A stretch of DNA of 64,000 nucleotides from Candidatus Poribacteria bacterium (GCA_022827225.1 JAJDTJ010000129.1:205909-269908); one strand, 5' to 3'; counted from the first letter of the stretch, positions 41,763-51,083 are shown. The notes: generated from the sequence alone by a model not told the origin. Numbers and translations: made by a program.

Positions 41763-42328
41763 ATAGTCTTTCGCGAGAAGTCGAGTTTCAGACAGAATTG
41801 CGCGGTATGCCCCTAACTTTTTCCACAACGTGGGGACTCTTTTCTCCGAAGGCGGTTGATGCCGGAACGCATTTATTGATTGAACATCTCGACCCCCGAG
41901 AGGGTGATACCTGCCTTGACCTCGGTTGTGGATACGGTGCTGTCGGTATCACGCTTGCGAAGTGCGTCCCGACCGGAACCGTCTATATGGTGGACAAGGA
42001 TTTTGTCGCCGTCGATTACGCTCGCAAAAACGCGAAACAGAATGGTTTACAGAACTGTCACGTCCTTCTGAGCAACGGGTTTAGCCATCTCGTGGATGTC
42101 CAATTCGATCTCATCGCCGCCAATTTGCCTGCCAACGTCGGTAAGGAACTTTTACAAATTCTTTTGGTAGATGCCAGAAAGTATCTTAAACCGAATGGAC
42201 GGCTTTATGTCGTCACAATTTCGGGGCTCCGAGAGTTTATCAAGCGCAATTTTAAGACGGTTTTCGGGAATTACCGGAAGGTTAAACAGCGTCACACGCA
42301 TACGGTCGCAATGGCGACTCGCGTGTAG
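41753..42328 (+). CDS. RsmC-like small-domain methyltransferase
   Basis: A 191-residue SAM-dependent methyltransferase of the MTS (methyltransferase small) family. Residues 53-66 are motif I (TCLDLGCGYGAVGI), 78-84 the acidic residue after beta-2 (YMVDKDF), and LIAANLPANVG is motif IV in a form near the NPPxH/NLPxN of nucleic-acid base methyltransferases such as RsmC. It probably modifies rRNA; the exact base is unknown. It starts 10 nt before the end of the dehydrogenase gene, so the two are translated together. Confidence 0.8.
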   Translation: MAVDSLSREVEFQTELRGMPLTFSTTWGLFSPKAVDAGTHLLIEHLDPREGDTCLDLGCGYGAVGITLAKCVPTGTVYMVDKDFVAVDYARKNAKQNGLQNCHVLLSNGFSHLVDVQFDLIAANLPANVGKELLQILLVDARKYLKPNGRLYVVTISGLREFIKRNFKTVFGNYRKVKQRHTHTVAMATRV

Positions 42329-42415
42329 TACTTTCGTCATCCGAATTCGGACCTAATTGGATAGGCTACTTACAAGCCAACCCATTACTCATGATATGTG
42401 AGCTTTATCTCGCCT

Positions 42416-43390
42416 TTATGGCTTCTTGAGTTGCCCCCATAGAATAGAGAGTGTGCCCGTTGGAAGAACTGTAAGTGCCGCGTCATCTATCCAATCGGCT
42501 CCCCCCTCCCTACTGGGAAGGTTCGTCAGGTTGGTCATCTGTCCCGTTGCAATTGTGTAGTGATAGATTTCGGTGCGGTGGCGTGGTTGTGGCCGCGGCG
42601 GTGGCCACTTTTCTGATGTAATCATAAGGTGTTTTCCTTGCATCCAACAGACATCATGTACAAACTGCTTGCGTGTCATATCTATTTCTTTTATCCAGCG
42701 TCCGCTCTTGGTTCTGAAGACGAGTTTATTTGAAATGAGGTTGTTTTCATGGTATACTGCCTCGCTGTATACAACCTCATTGCCGTCAGGTGACCAGCGG
42801 AAAGAGAAGTATTCTGTGCCTTCCCGGGGTAGAAATAGCTGATGTCTTCTGCCATCAGCGTCCATTAGATAGACGGTATTATATGACACCGTGTAAGCGA
42901 TGTGTTTGCCATCTGGCGACCACCCCTGCAGGCTTATGGTGATTCCTCCTGGGTTCTCTGTTAATTGTGTGATCTCTCTGGTCGCTAAGTCAATCTTGTA
43001 AATATCCCAGGCTCCACTCCGAGAACTTAGAAATGCGATGTATTTGCCATCTGGCGACCATTCAGGTTGGATGTTCAACCCGGGGTGATCCGTTATCTGC
43101 TGTAGTTGGCTGCCGTCCTGATTCATGATGAACACGTCGACCTGCTGTGTCTTTTGGACGGGTGCCCATCTTTTTTCTTTCACAAAAGCGATGTGTTTGC
43201 CATCTGGCGACCAACGTGGTAATTTATCTTTGTCAGGGTGGTGTGTGAGCCTTTGGACGTTGGTACCGTCATCATCCATTACGTAAATTTCGTAGTTACC
43301 GTCCATATTTGAATGAAATACGATTTTGGATGAGGCAGCCGTAGCAACACACATCAACAAACCGATGATGAAAAAAAGTTTGTACAGCAT
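42416..43390 (-). CDS. Secreted TolB-like propeller protein
   Basis: 324 residues from ATG 43390 (AGGAGG 11 nt upstream; a longer frame to 43483 lies in the preceding gene). Signal peptide (LFFIIGLLMCVATAASS), then six PD40-type blades with the phrase WSPDGKHIAF repeated and strands such as YEIYVMDDDGTNVQRLT and VDVFIMNQDGSQLQQIT. Proteins of this kind bind partners in the periplasm rather than catalyse. It lies 83 nt after a small secreted protein gene; a strong hairpin at 43412-43448 lies between them. Confidence 0.8.
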   Translation of the reverse strand: MLYKLFFIIGLLMCVATAASSKIVFHSNMDGNYEIYVMDDDGTNVQRLTHHPDKDKLPRWSPDGKHIAFVKEKRWAPVQKTQQVDVFIMNQDGSQLQQITDHPGLNIQPEWSPDGKYIAFLSSRSGAWDIYKIDLATREITQLTENPGGITISLQGWSPDGKHIAYTVSYNTVYLMDADGRRHQLFLPREGTEYFSFRWSPDGNEVVYSEAVYHENNLISNKLVFRTKSGRWIKEIDMTRKQFVHDVCWMQGKHLMITSEKWPPPRPQPRHRTEIYHYTIATGQMTNLTNLPSREGGADWIDDAALTVLPTGTLSILWGQLKKP

Positions 43391-43411
43391 CCTGGGGGAT
43401 CCTCCTTTCTG

Positions 43412-43448
43412 ACAAACGAGTGTCCTTGGACGATGGACACTCGTTTGT
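43412..43448. repeat. 14-bp perfect hairpin in the intergenic leader
   Basis: ACAAACGAGTGTCC (43412-43425) and GGACACTCGTTTGT (43435-43448), 9-nt loop. On the minus transcript it comes before the AGGAGG of the TolB-like gene with no U-run, so it is more likely a processing or attenuation element, or a palindromic repeat, than a terminator. Confidence 0.6.
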
Positions 43449-43473
43449 TGAACATTGTGAGATTTGCAAGACA

Positions 43474-43998
43474 TTAAGGCCAAAAATACCAGTCATCTTC
43501 AGCCCGTAAACTCAAATCATCGCCATCGGGATTCGTAACAGAAAGCTGCGTATAACCGACCGCTGTGTACGGCTCATCGTCCGGGCGACCTGGCAGCGCA
43601 GAAACGTCTATGTAACTGAAAAAACTCCAGGAAGCGTAGTTCTGGGGCATGCCATCATCCTCATCATATTTATCCATTGTACCACCCCCAGCATTCTCAT
43701 CAATAAATGTGGGCTTCTCTTTTACCTGAAGTTTAAATACGTGGGAATAATTGACCTTGGAATCTGTCACATAGTGATGCGCGTAAATTGTGTGATCACA
43801 CGTAATAGTCGAGATATCTTCATTGGGTTTAAAGTGTGAAAAATTTCCGATCGTCACATAACCATAGATAAATATATTGGGATCATCACCAACATCAACC
43901 GTCCCACTCGCTGAGTCATCTGCCAGTACCGTCAATGAGAACAGACTCATGAATGCTAACATAAACGTGGCAAGTGTGAAAAGAAAAAACCGTTTCAT
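43474..43998 (-). CDS. Small secreted protein of unknown function
   Basis: 174 residues. A clear signal peptide (LFTLATFMLAFMSLFSLTVLA), mature part acidic and aromatic, with one free Cys (ITCDHTIYAHHYV) and a C-terminal EDDWYFWP. It resembles no family I recognise. AAGGAG lies 8 nt before ATG. Its start is 23 bp from the MITE-like element at 44021, which must have replaced or moved its upstream region. Confidence 0.6.
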   Translation of the reverse strand: MKRFFLFTLATFMLAFMSLFSLTVLADDSASGTVDVGDDPNIFIYGYVTIGNFSHFKPNEDISTITCDHTIYAHHYVTDSKVNYSHVFKLQVKEKPTFIDENAGGGTMDKYDEDDGMPQNYASWSFFSYIDVSALPGRPDDEPYTAVGYTQLSVTNPDGDDLSLRAEDDWYFWP

Positions 43999-44020
43999 CT
44001 TAAAATCTCCTTATAACAAC

Positions 44021-44238
44021 TATAGTTTGGACAGTTTCTGTGAGACCGGTGCCTATTTTCAAAACGTTTCTGATTTTTCTAAGAGTTCCTAACACAAACC
44101 TAACTCAGAGAAAAAACATAAATACTGAAGACCAGGACCGTAGGAACCAAATCTCTGTAGAAACGCACTTGCTAAAGAAGCTAAACCCGGTAGGGGTAGC
44201 ACCTGTATCAAGATTAAAATTGCCCAAAGTTTAGTATA
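44021..44238. mobile_element. MITE-like element, copy 2
   Basis: About 218 bp with the ends TATAGTTTGGACAGTTT and AAATTGCCCAAAGTTTAGTATA. Parts of the interior align with copy 1 (for example CTGATTTTTCTAAGAGTT versus CTGGATTTTTCTACGAGTT). No coding frame is evident. TA at both ends would fit insertion at TA, as for IS630/mariner-type transposases (inference). Confidence 0.6.
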
Positions 44239-44316
44239 GGAGACGTGACTTATTGTAACACGTCCCCTGTGTCTGGGTCAACAACTTTAAACACAATCCA
44301 ACCAGCCACCGCTTTT

Positions 44317-44520
44317 TCACTCAGACTCCACGCCAAATTCCTTCCGGAGAAGTCCACGCGCTTCGTGAAGTTTACGTTTGACCGTGCCAAGCGGCAGATC
44401 AAGTCCCTCCGCAATTTTCTTCAGCGTTAAGCCATCGATATAAAACAAGATAGCAACTTCTCGGATATATTCAGGTTTGTTCGGTGGATGTCGCACCGTT
44501 TCAATAGCATCTGCCTTCAC
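44317..44520 (-). CDS. Sigma region 4-only protein (fragment or orphan regulator)
   Basis: 67 residues: YIREVAILFYIDGLTLKKIA then EGLDLPLGTVKRKLHEARGL, a complete sigma-70 region 4 helix-turn-helix, but no region 2. The start is GTG 44520 without a good ribosome-binding site, and an in-frame TGA lies just upstream. It may be the surviving 3' end of an ECF sigma gene, or a small DNA-binding protein. It is divergent from the transglutaminase gene. Confidence 0.5.
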   Translation of the reverse strand: MKADAIETVRHPPNKPEYIREVAILFYIDGLTLKKIAEGLDLPLGTVKRKLHEARGLLRKEFGVESE

Positions 44521-44608
44521 TTCTGTTCAATTCTGTTCACGAAGGAGAATCTCAGTACCCTTATTGACATACCACAACTGAACGCTGAAATTACACTGTA
44601 AGAATGAT

Positions 44609-44637
44609 TTGACATGAGCGGAACAGTTCGGTATAAT
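44609..44637 (+). promoter_or_regulatory. Perfect-consensus promoter of the transglutaminase gene
   Basis: TTGACA (44609-44614), 17-nt spacer, TATAAT (44632-44637). Expected start about 44644, a leader of about 68 nt with AAAGGAG before the ATG at 44712. Confidence 0.75.
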
Positions 44638-44711
44638 TGTAACATTGTTAGGTCCAGCAACAATCAAAATACTTTTCCCAATAGAAAGTCCCCAAAGGAG
44701 AAACAGAAAAG

Positions 44712-46535
44712 ATGGCTCGTTTTAGTTTCGTGTTAACGTTCATCGCGTGCATCGGGATGTCCGTTGGTATCGTCTTTGCACAAGGTGAAGTTGCAGATGG
44801 TGGAACCGTTCGAGGTCAAATTGTTGATACCAGCGATAAGCAGAATCCGATTGAAGGCGTTGAAGTCAAGATCGTTGGTGTAGACGGTACAGAATTTATA
44901 GCAACAACAGACGCTAACGGCGATTACGTACGAGCAGGCATCCCCGCAGGTCGTTACCTTATCAGTATCTATAAAGACGGATATGGCGATCGCATCGGAA
45001 AACCGGTTACAGTTGTCAACGGCGGCGACCATTTTGTCCCGCTCAAGATGACCAAAAAGTCGGGAGGGGTTGCTGGTTTCCTCCAAAGATTCAGAGTCGG
45101 ACAACAGGACACCTTTAAGGACATACATAAGGACATCCCTGAGAACATGGCAGAAAATCCGAATGAGCATTGGTACAACATCACCTTGATGAACAACAAG
45201 ATCGGTTACATGCATACATCCAGTGATAAAACCGAGTACGAAGGTGAAGAGGTAGATCGAACCAAAATTGACATAGTTATGAATCTTAAAGCACTCGGAA
45301 CCAGTGTAACGGTAGAGATTACCCGTGTTGAGTATACCGGTGTCGATTTAATGCCGCGCTACTTCCTTTCAACTGCCAATGAATCCAGTTTAAAACAGGT
45401 GGAAGGACGGATTGTAGATGGCACTGCCTACATAAAAACGACTCTCAACGGTGAAACGACCGAATCAGAAGTCGCTGTGCCACCGGACACAATTTCTGAA
45501 CATACAGGTGTGGAATCACTCTTCCGGAAAGGTCTTAAGATAGGCGAGAAACGGAACTTCCACATTTTCAGTTTCGATCTCTTGAAGCCTGTGAAGACAG
45601 AGATTGAGGTTGAAGGACGAGACACCTTAACCTATCAGTCGGCGGAAAAGCAGGTTTATGTTTTGCGTCAGACGATGGATATGATGAACGGCATTACAGC
45701 GAAAGTTTGGCTTGATGCCGATGGCGTGAGTTATCGGACAGAAGTACCGATGATGGGATTCACTATGATAACAGCGAAAACGGATAAGAAAACGGCTCTC
45801 AGGGGTACTGAAGAGATTGATGTCGTTTTAAAAACGCGTATTCTTCCGTCCGGGGGGCATCCGATGCGGAACGCCAAAAACTTTGAAGCGGATGTCAAAT
45901 TGACCTCGGGAAGTCTTGCTGATACCATCATGTCTAATTCCCGTCAAAAATTGGAAGTAGACAGTAAGAATGTAGGTAGGCTTTCGATTCAGGTGCCGAC
46001 AGTTGTCGCGGAGGATTGTCCCGATTTACCGCTTCAGCGTGTTGAGAGTGAATACCTTGGCGCGAGTGCCTATATTCAGACCGATGCCCCGGCGATTCGT
46101 GCGAAAGTGCTGGAGATATTGGATGGAGAGGTTAATTCGTGGCGTGCGGCAGAAAAACTGTGCCGCTGGGTTCATACGGCTATGACGGATAAAAAGATGA
46201 GCGGTGGTTTCGGTTCATCGTTGACTGCGTTGGAATCGCTCTCTGGGGACTGTACGGAACACACTGTCCTTTTCATTGCCTTGGCACGCGCTGCTGGCAT
46301 TCCGGCACGTATCTGTTCGGGCGTCACTTATGCAAAAGATGCGTTCTACTACCATTTCTGGCCCGAGGTCTATGTCGGCAGCTGGGTACAGATGGATCCG
46401 ACGTTAGGACAAACCATCGCCGATGCGACGCATATTCAACTTGGCGGAGGTACTGTGGAATCGGATAACCTGATGGAATTCGCTGAAGGCGTTTTCCGGA
46501 CGCTCAATCAACTTGAAATTGTGATCGTTAAGTAA
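44712..46535 (+). CDS. Secreted transglutaminase-like protein with carboxypeptidase-regulatory-like domain
   Basis: 607 residues. Signal peptide (LTFIACIGMSVGIVFA), a beta-sandwich of the carboxypeptidase-regulatory type at about 30-110 (TVRGQIVDTSDKQNPIEGV, ATTDANGDYVRAGIPAGRY), a central domain of 300 residues, and a transglutaminase-like papain-fold domain at about 480-580 with a complete triad: Cys 514 (LSGDCTEHT), His 548 (FYYHFWPEV), Asp 562 (QMDPT). Such proteins act as proteases, peptidoglycan- or peptide-cleaving enzymes or cross-linkers. It precedes the BatA/VWA and Omp85 genes, separated by a repeat of about 140 bp. Confidence 0.85.
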   Translation: MARFSFVLTFIACIGMSVGIVFAQGEVADGGTVRGQIVDTSDKQNPIEGVEVKIVGVDGTEFIATTDANGDYVRAGIPAGRYLISIYKDGYGDRIGKPVTVVNGGDHFVPLKMTKKSGGVAGFLQRFRVGQQDTFKDIHKDIPENMAENPNEHWYNITLMNNKIGYMHTSSDKTEYEGEEVDRTKIDIVMNLKALGTSVTVEITRVEYTGVDLMPRYFLSTANESSLKQVEGRIVDGTAYIKTTLNGETTESEVAVPPDTISEHTGVESLFRKGLKIGEKRNFHIFSFDLLKPVKTEIEVEGRDTLTYQSAEKQVYVLRQTMDMMNGITAKVWLDADGVSYRTEVPMMGFTMITAKTDKKTALRGTEEIDVVLKTRILPSGGHPMRNAKNFEADVKLTSGSLADTIMSNSRQKLEVDSKNVGRLSIQVPTVVAEDCPDLPLQRVESEYLGASAYIQTDAPAIRAKVLEILDGEVNSWRAAEKLCRWVHTAMTDKKMSGGFGSSLTALESLSGDCTEHTVLFIALARAAGIPARICSGVTYAKDAFYYHFWPEVYVGSWVQMDPTLGQTIADATHIQLGGGTVESDNLMEFAEGVFRTLNQLEIVIVK

Positions 46536-46573
46536 CGTTATGTAGCGTTGCTTTGCGGGGCGTTTACGATTTA

Positions 46574-46716
46574 GGGTTATAAGTGGTAGGTTAAGAGGTT
46601 ATAAGAAGAGGACTTGGAAGTACCCGCGAAAAAATCCGCAGAAATCCGAAGAAACACCCCAATCAAAAACACCGCTCTTAACTTATAACTTATACCTTAT
46701 AACTTATAACTGACAA
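46574..46716. repeat. TTATAAG-type inverted repeat, copy 2
   Basis: The left arm TTATAAGTGGTAGGTTAAGA with GGTTATAAG and a right arm of AACTTATAACTTATACC words fold on each other around about 90 bp. It fills the gap between the transglutaminase and BatA-like genes and ends 5 bp before the ATG, in place of a visible ribosome-binding site. Confidence 0.65.
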
Positions 46717-46720
46717 CTCT

Positions 46721-49018
46721 ATGGCATTTCTGAACCCATTTTTTCTTTTCGGACTCCTCGCCGCTGGTATCCCCCTAATTATCCATCTCTGGAACCGCCG
46801 TCGTGTTGTGACAATTGATTTTAGTAGTCTGATGTTCTTAATGGCGGCGCATCGCGAAAATGCGCGTCGATTCCAACTCAGGCATCTTCTGATTCTGCTG
46901 TTGCGGATGCTGATCATTGCGCTTATTGCGCTCGCCTTATCGCGCCCGTTTCTGACGCTTGGACTGCCGGTCGCGTCCGTGCGTGCAAAAACCGATGTCG
47001 TTATCGTTTTGGATAACTCTTACAGCATGGCGTACCAAGACGTTGATGGCATCAGGTTTGAAAAAGGGAAAGCTTTGGCAACTGATATTCTGGCAACACT
47101 ACGGCACGGTGATAGTGCCGCGTTGATCTTAATGTCAGACGTTCCGAATCCGATCTTCCGGCAGCTGACACCAGATATTGGGAGTGTCGTTGCGGCGATT
47201 AACGGTGCGGAAGTCTCTTACCGTGCCACGAATGTTCAGTCGAGTCTTGAGCTTGCACACGAAATTCTCGCTGAGTCGGAACAATTGAACAGAGAACTCT
47301 ATCTCATTTCAGACTTTGCGAAGAATGGGTGGGAAAACGTAGGTGCGATGTTACCTCGCACCTACAATCGTTCTGGTGCGCGTGTTTCTCTGATACCTGT
47401 TGCCGAAGGAGAGTCGCATAACACAAATATTGAAGAGATTCGTCCATCGAACCAACTAATAGGTGTCCATTTACCGTTCCAATTAAATGTGAGGGCTGCG
47501 AACCATTCGGCAGCGCCATTGGCACGGAGCATAATAACGATGTTTATTGGAAGCGAGAAACAGAAAACTGTGAGTTTTTCATCGGCAGCCAACGAATCAC
47601 TAAACACAAGTTTAACATACAATTTTTCTACACCCGGAACACATACCGGCTATTTTACATTAACATCGGATCGGCTTAATATTGACAATCGGCATTACTT
47701 CGCTTTGGACGTTATCGGCGAGGTGCGTGTGCTTTGCGTCGGAGAACAGACGGAATACCTTGCGTTGGCACTAAATCCGCGTAAAAATAGCCGTCAGCAA
47801 TCAGCCGTCAGCAATCAGCAAAGAGATTTTCTTAACGCCTCACCGACAGCCGATAGCCGACTGCTAACAGCCGATACAATGATTCTGCCGACGCAATGTA
47901 CACCTCATCAATTCGAGAGTTTCCCGCTTGAAGATTACGATGTTATTATCTTAGCGGATGTACCGAACCTTACCCGTCAAGCGGGTGCGCAGGTGCAAGA
48001 GTTTCTCCGTCACGGCAAAAGTGTCATAGCGTTTGTCGGGAGCGGCAGTGAAGTGGAGAGTTACAACCGGTTTAGCAACGTTTGGATGCCTGCCGAGTTC
48101 GGCAGTACGCTGAGATGGACACCGCCGCAGCAGATTCGGACGTACCAAGAGACGCACCCTATATTCGACGTTTTTTCAGGTGAAGGATTTTCTGCACAGT
48201 ACGCACCAAGGTTTTACAGTGGCATGGTGTTACGTTCTACGCCTGCGTCAAAAGTCATCGCACGTTTCGGCGATGATACGCCTTTTCTAATTGAACGGAG
48301 CGATGGGACAGGAACTGTCCTACTCTACAACTGTGGGCTATTTGCGCAGCAAAGCAGCACCGCTAACGCAGGTGCCGGACCTACCGGAACGACGACTTAT
48401 ACAAACGACCTGCTTGTTAATCCTTATTTCCTACCGATCCTTCAACAGAGCGTTCTTTACACTGCGGCGGCAAATAACCATCTCGTAACATGGGGTGGAC
48501 ATATCGGGGACACCTATACAGCGCGTTATCCTCGGAGTGCTGGTGGGAAAGCCACTATTGAATTGAAAACGGATACCGATACACCAGAGAACGATAGTTC
48601 TGGTACCGATAATATCAGTGTCGTTCCGATTGCTGAAGACGGTACATTGCAATTCCGTGGTACAGAGCGTCCGGGTATCTATCAGATTGAGGTACGAACG
48701 CAGGACAGGCTCCAACGAGACTTTTTTGCGGTCAACGTTGATAGGAGAGAGGCTGATTTAGTACAGATTCCGCTGCAGCAAGCGGCTGCACGCGTCGGTG
48801 CGCAGACAGGAACAGAGGAAACGACGGGAGGAACAACAATAGCAGCGGATGCTTACAACATGAAAAGACACGGTAGGGAAATATGGGGTGAATTGCTGCT
48901 CTTGACTGTTTGTCTGATGCTCCTTGAAAGTTATCTCTCGAACCGGGGTTCACATGCGTTCCAGGGAAGAGGCGGCAATCCAGATAACGATGGTACCTTG
49001 ACTTTAGGTGAAACATAA
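46721..49018 (+). CDS. BatA-like membrane protein with VWA domain
   Basis: 765 residues. An N-terminal BatA domain (NPFFLFGLLAAGIPLIIHLW, residues 5-24), a second span (LLILLLRMLIIALIALALS, about 56-74), a von Willebrand A-like domain from about 88 with the metal site DNSYS, a Rossmann-like DUF4159/glutaminase-like region (YDVIILADVPN), and a C-terminal span (WGELLLLTVCLMLLES). It is probably in the inner membrane with periplasmic domains. Two palindromic mini-elements lie in frame inside it (codons 207-215 and about 356-385). The stop overlaps the ATG of the Omp85 gene by one base (TAATG), so the two products may work together. Confidence 0.85.
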   Translation: MAFLNPFFLFGLLAAGIPLIIHLWNRRRVVTIDFSSLMFLMAAHRENARRFQLRHLLILLLRMLIIALIALALSRPFLTLGLPVASVRAKTDVVIVLDNSYSMAYQDVDGIRFEKGKALATDILATLRHGDSAALILMSDVPNPIFRQLTPDIGSVVAAINGAEVSYRATNVQSSLELAHEILAESEQLNRELYLISDFAKNGWENVGAMLPRTYNRSGARVSLIPVAEGESHNTNIEEIRPSNQLIGVHLPFQLNVRAANHSAAPLARSIITMFIGSEKQKTVSFSSAANESLNTSLTYNFSTPGTHTGYFTLTSDRLNIDNRHYFALDVIGEVRVLCVGEQTEYLALALNPRKNSRQQSAVSNQQRDFLNASPTADSRLLTADTMILPTQCTPHQFESFPLEDYDVIILADVPNLTRQAGAQVQEFLRHGKSVIAFVGSGSEVESYNRFSNVWMPAEFGSTLRWTPPQQIRTYQETHPIFDVFSGEGFSAQYAPRFYSGMVLRSTPASKVIARFGDDTPFLIERSDGTGTVLLYNCGLFAQQSSTANAGAGPTGTTTYTNDLLVNPYFLPILQQSVLYTAAANNHLVTWGGHIGDTYTARYPRSAGGKATIELKTDTDTPENDSSGTDNISVVPIAEDGTLQFRGTERPGIYQIEVRTQDRLQRDFFAVNVDRREADLVQIPLQQAAARVGAQTGTEETTGGTTIAADAYNMKRHGREIWGELLLLTVCLMLLESYLSNRGSHAFQGRGGNPDNDGTLTLGET
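47339..47365. repeat. 27-nt palindrome family, site 3, inside a coding sequence
   Basis: Arms GTAGGTGCGATGT and ACCTCGCACCTAC around one base. It occupies exactly nine codons (VGAMLPRTY) of the BatA-like gene and keeps the frame. Confidence 0.8.
47787..47876. repeat. In-frame inverted-repeat mini-element in the BatA-like gene
   Basis: Left arm AGCCGTCAGCAATCAGCC and right arm GCCGATAGCCGACTGCTAAC pair as an imperfect stem, differences being mostly transitions that allow G-U pairs. It encodes about 30 low-complexity residues (NSRQQSAVSNQQ ... TADSRLLTADT). Similar SAVSxQ-type inserts are common in some other genomes. Confidence 0.65.
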
Positions 49019-51027
49019 TGGTAGATTTTAGGTCAGCCGCGCGCTCGCTTGGGATTTTGTGCTTAATTGGGCTGTTGAGTATCGGTATACAGGGTGAAGT
49101 TTCGTCAGAAACAACGACGACTTCACAGCAGACGACGACTTCACAGCAGCAAGTAACGGGGTCAAGAGATAAGTCGAATACTGTGCGCAGCCTCGTCATC
49201 AAGGGTAATAATTCCTTTTCCGAACAGCGAATTCGCGCCCTGATGCAGACAGATGTCTGGAGCGTATATGATGAAACGGTTCTGGCATCAGATTTTGATG
49301 CGATCATCAATTTTTATATGGAGAATGGCTATCGTTTTGCGCGGGTAGACAAAGAACATACCTCTGTGAAGAAATTCGCTGATGGGGTTTATCTGGGTAT
49401 TGAGATTGACGAAGGCGTTATAGGGAAAATCGACTTATCGGGTAATGAGAAAACGAAAAAAGATGTTATTCTGCGTGAACTCTTGTTTGAAATCGGTGGT
49501 GTTTACATAGAAGCAGATAAGGAGGAAAGCGAGCAGATACTTCGTGATAAGAGTTATATCGGAGCAGCGAGGATTACCCCGTTGTGGGATGTGAGTTCCA
49601 ATACAGTAGCGATTCAGGTTAATGTCACGGAACTCTGGTCGCCGCCAGTTCCATCAATTGATCCAGCATTGAACAGTCAAGGTGGTACTTTTCTTTTAGG
49701 GTTGCGCGAATCCAACGTATTTGGCTCTGGTCACGACACCGAAGTGCGTTATCAACGGATCAGTGAGATCGGTGAAAAAACGAAGAGTCTTTTAACATGG
49801 AAGTATCGAATGCCGCGTGTTGTCAATTCACACTGGAATTTTGATGGTGCCTACATCCAGAGACGCGAAGGCGATTCGTGGGCGATCCTATTAGAACGTC
49901 CGCAATATACATTGAAAAGTCGTTGGAGTGCGAGGTTTACGCTATCAGAAGTGATTGGTGATTTTTCATGGTTTGAAATGGATCCGTTTTCTCATACGTT
50001 AGAGCGAACGGATAGGTTTGAGGTCAATTCACAAGGCGTGTCTGGTAGAGTCCGGCGATACTTTGGGGACCGAGAGCGTCAAAACTATATTGGACTTTGG
50101 GCAACTTCACGACGTTCAAAGTACGAACTCCTTGAAAAGAAATTTCCTTCTACGGCGGATCCATCAAATCGCGACCGCAAATTGGTGGGTATTACTGTTG
50201 GGCGAAAACGTGTCACTTATTACAAGACGCAATTTATCAGAGGGATGGGGCGCGAGGAAGTTTTTTTAGTAGGTTCTGAATACGCGTTTTCATTCGGTCA
50301 CGCCTCCTCTCTATACGGTTCGGACAAATCAGAAGGCTATGTGAACCTTATAGGTAGCTCGGTATGGACACGCGGAAGTCGGATATTAGGCACAGCTCTT
50401 ATAGATATAAGTTCATATTTCACAACACATATTGAGAATTCCACGTTTCAGGCGCGAACTTCGTGGTATTACACAGACGTATTCAATACAGGCGACATTT
50501 ATACAGTTGACAAAGGGTTTCGTAAAAATGGCTTTTTGGATTTTCATCAGACGTTTGTAATAAAATTCAAAACGAGACTGGAGTTCGGTTGGCATGGTGA
50601 AAGCCAGGTTCTCCTTGGTGCTTTCAATGGCTTGCGAGGTTACGACTACCGGCAATTTGGCGGTGAAAAAATGATGGTGCTGCGCCTTGAGAGCCGAACT
50701 GTTTGTGGTGGGACACTCTTCAAGAAACTTGATGAAGGGATTGAAGCGGTTGCTACTTTCATCGCGAAGCCATTTAGCAAACGTTCCGTCAACCTTGGGC
50801 TCATCTTAAGTGCGACTGCCTTTACCGATATGGGTTATATCTGGAATGGGAAACGAACATTTAACCTGATGGATCCGAAGCGGAGTGTTGGGTTCGGATT
50901 AAGGGGTGGGTTTGCCAAGGTTAGCAATGCTGGGATATTTCGTTTTGAATTTGCGTTTCCGCTTGATGCGCCATCCTCTCCATCGATCAAACAGATGCTC
51001 TTTTGGGGAATTGAGTCCACATTCTGA
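49018..51027 (+). CDS. Omp85/BamA-like outer-membrane protein
   Basis: 669 residues. A signal peptide, a Thr/Ser/Gln-rich linker (residues 28-45), two to three POTRA-like domains (VRSLVIKGNNSFSEQRIRAL, GVIGKIDLSGNEKTKKDVIL), and a beta barrel of 400 residues with the GLRGYDY segment resembling the conserved VRGY/F of Omp85 loop 6 and a C-terminal FWGIESTF ending in Phe, as outer-membrane barrels do. It inserts or exports proteins or forms a pore. Being translationally coupled to a BatA-like protein, it may be a specialised paralogue and not the essential BamA. Confidence 0.8.
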   Translation: MVDFRSAARSLGILCLIGLLSIGIQGEVSSETTTTSQQTTTSQQQVTGSRDKSNTVRSLVIKGNNSFSEQRIRALMQTDVWSVYDETVLASDFDAIINFYMENGYRFARVDKEHTSVKKFADGVYLGIEIDEGVIGKIDLSGNEKTKKDVILRELLFEIGGVYIEADKEESEQILRDKSYIGAARITPLWDVSSNTVAIQVNVTELWSPPVPSIDPALNSQGGTFLLGLRESNVFGSGHDTEVRYQRISEIGEKTKSLLTWKYRMPRVVNSHWNFDGAYIQRREGDSWAILLERPQYTLKSRWSARFTLSEVIGDFSWFEMDPFSHTLERTDRFEVNSQGVSGRVRRYFGDRERQNYIGLWATSRRSKYELLEKKFPSTADPSNRDRKLVGITVGRKRVTYYKTQFIRGMGREEVFLVGSEYAFSFGHASSLYGSDKSEGYVNLIGSSVWTRGSRILGTALIDISSYFTTHIENSTFQARTSWYYTDVFNTGDIYTVDKGFRKNGFLDFHQTFVIKFKTRLEFGWHGESQVLLGAFNGLRGYDYRQFGGEKMMVLRLESRTVCGGTLFKKLDEGIEAVATFIAKPFSKRSVNLGLILSATAFTDMGYIWNGKRTFNLMDPKRSVGFGLRGGFAKVSNAGIFRFEFAFPLDAPSSPSIKQMLFWGIESTF

Positions 51028-51083
51028 TACCATTTGTAGATAATGATATAGCATTACCGATTTTCAAGGAGTGTGTGGTGATG

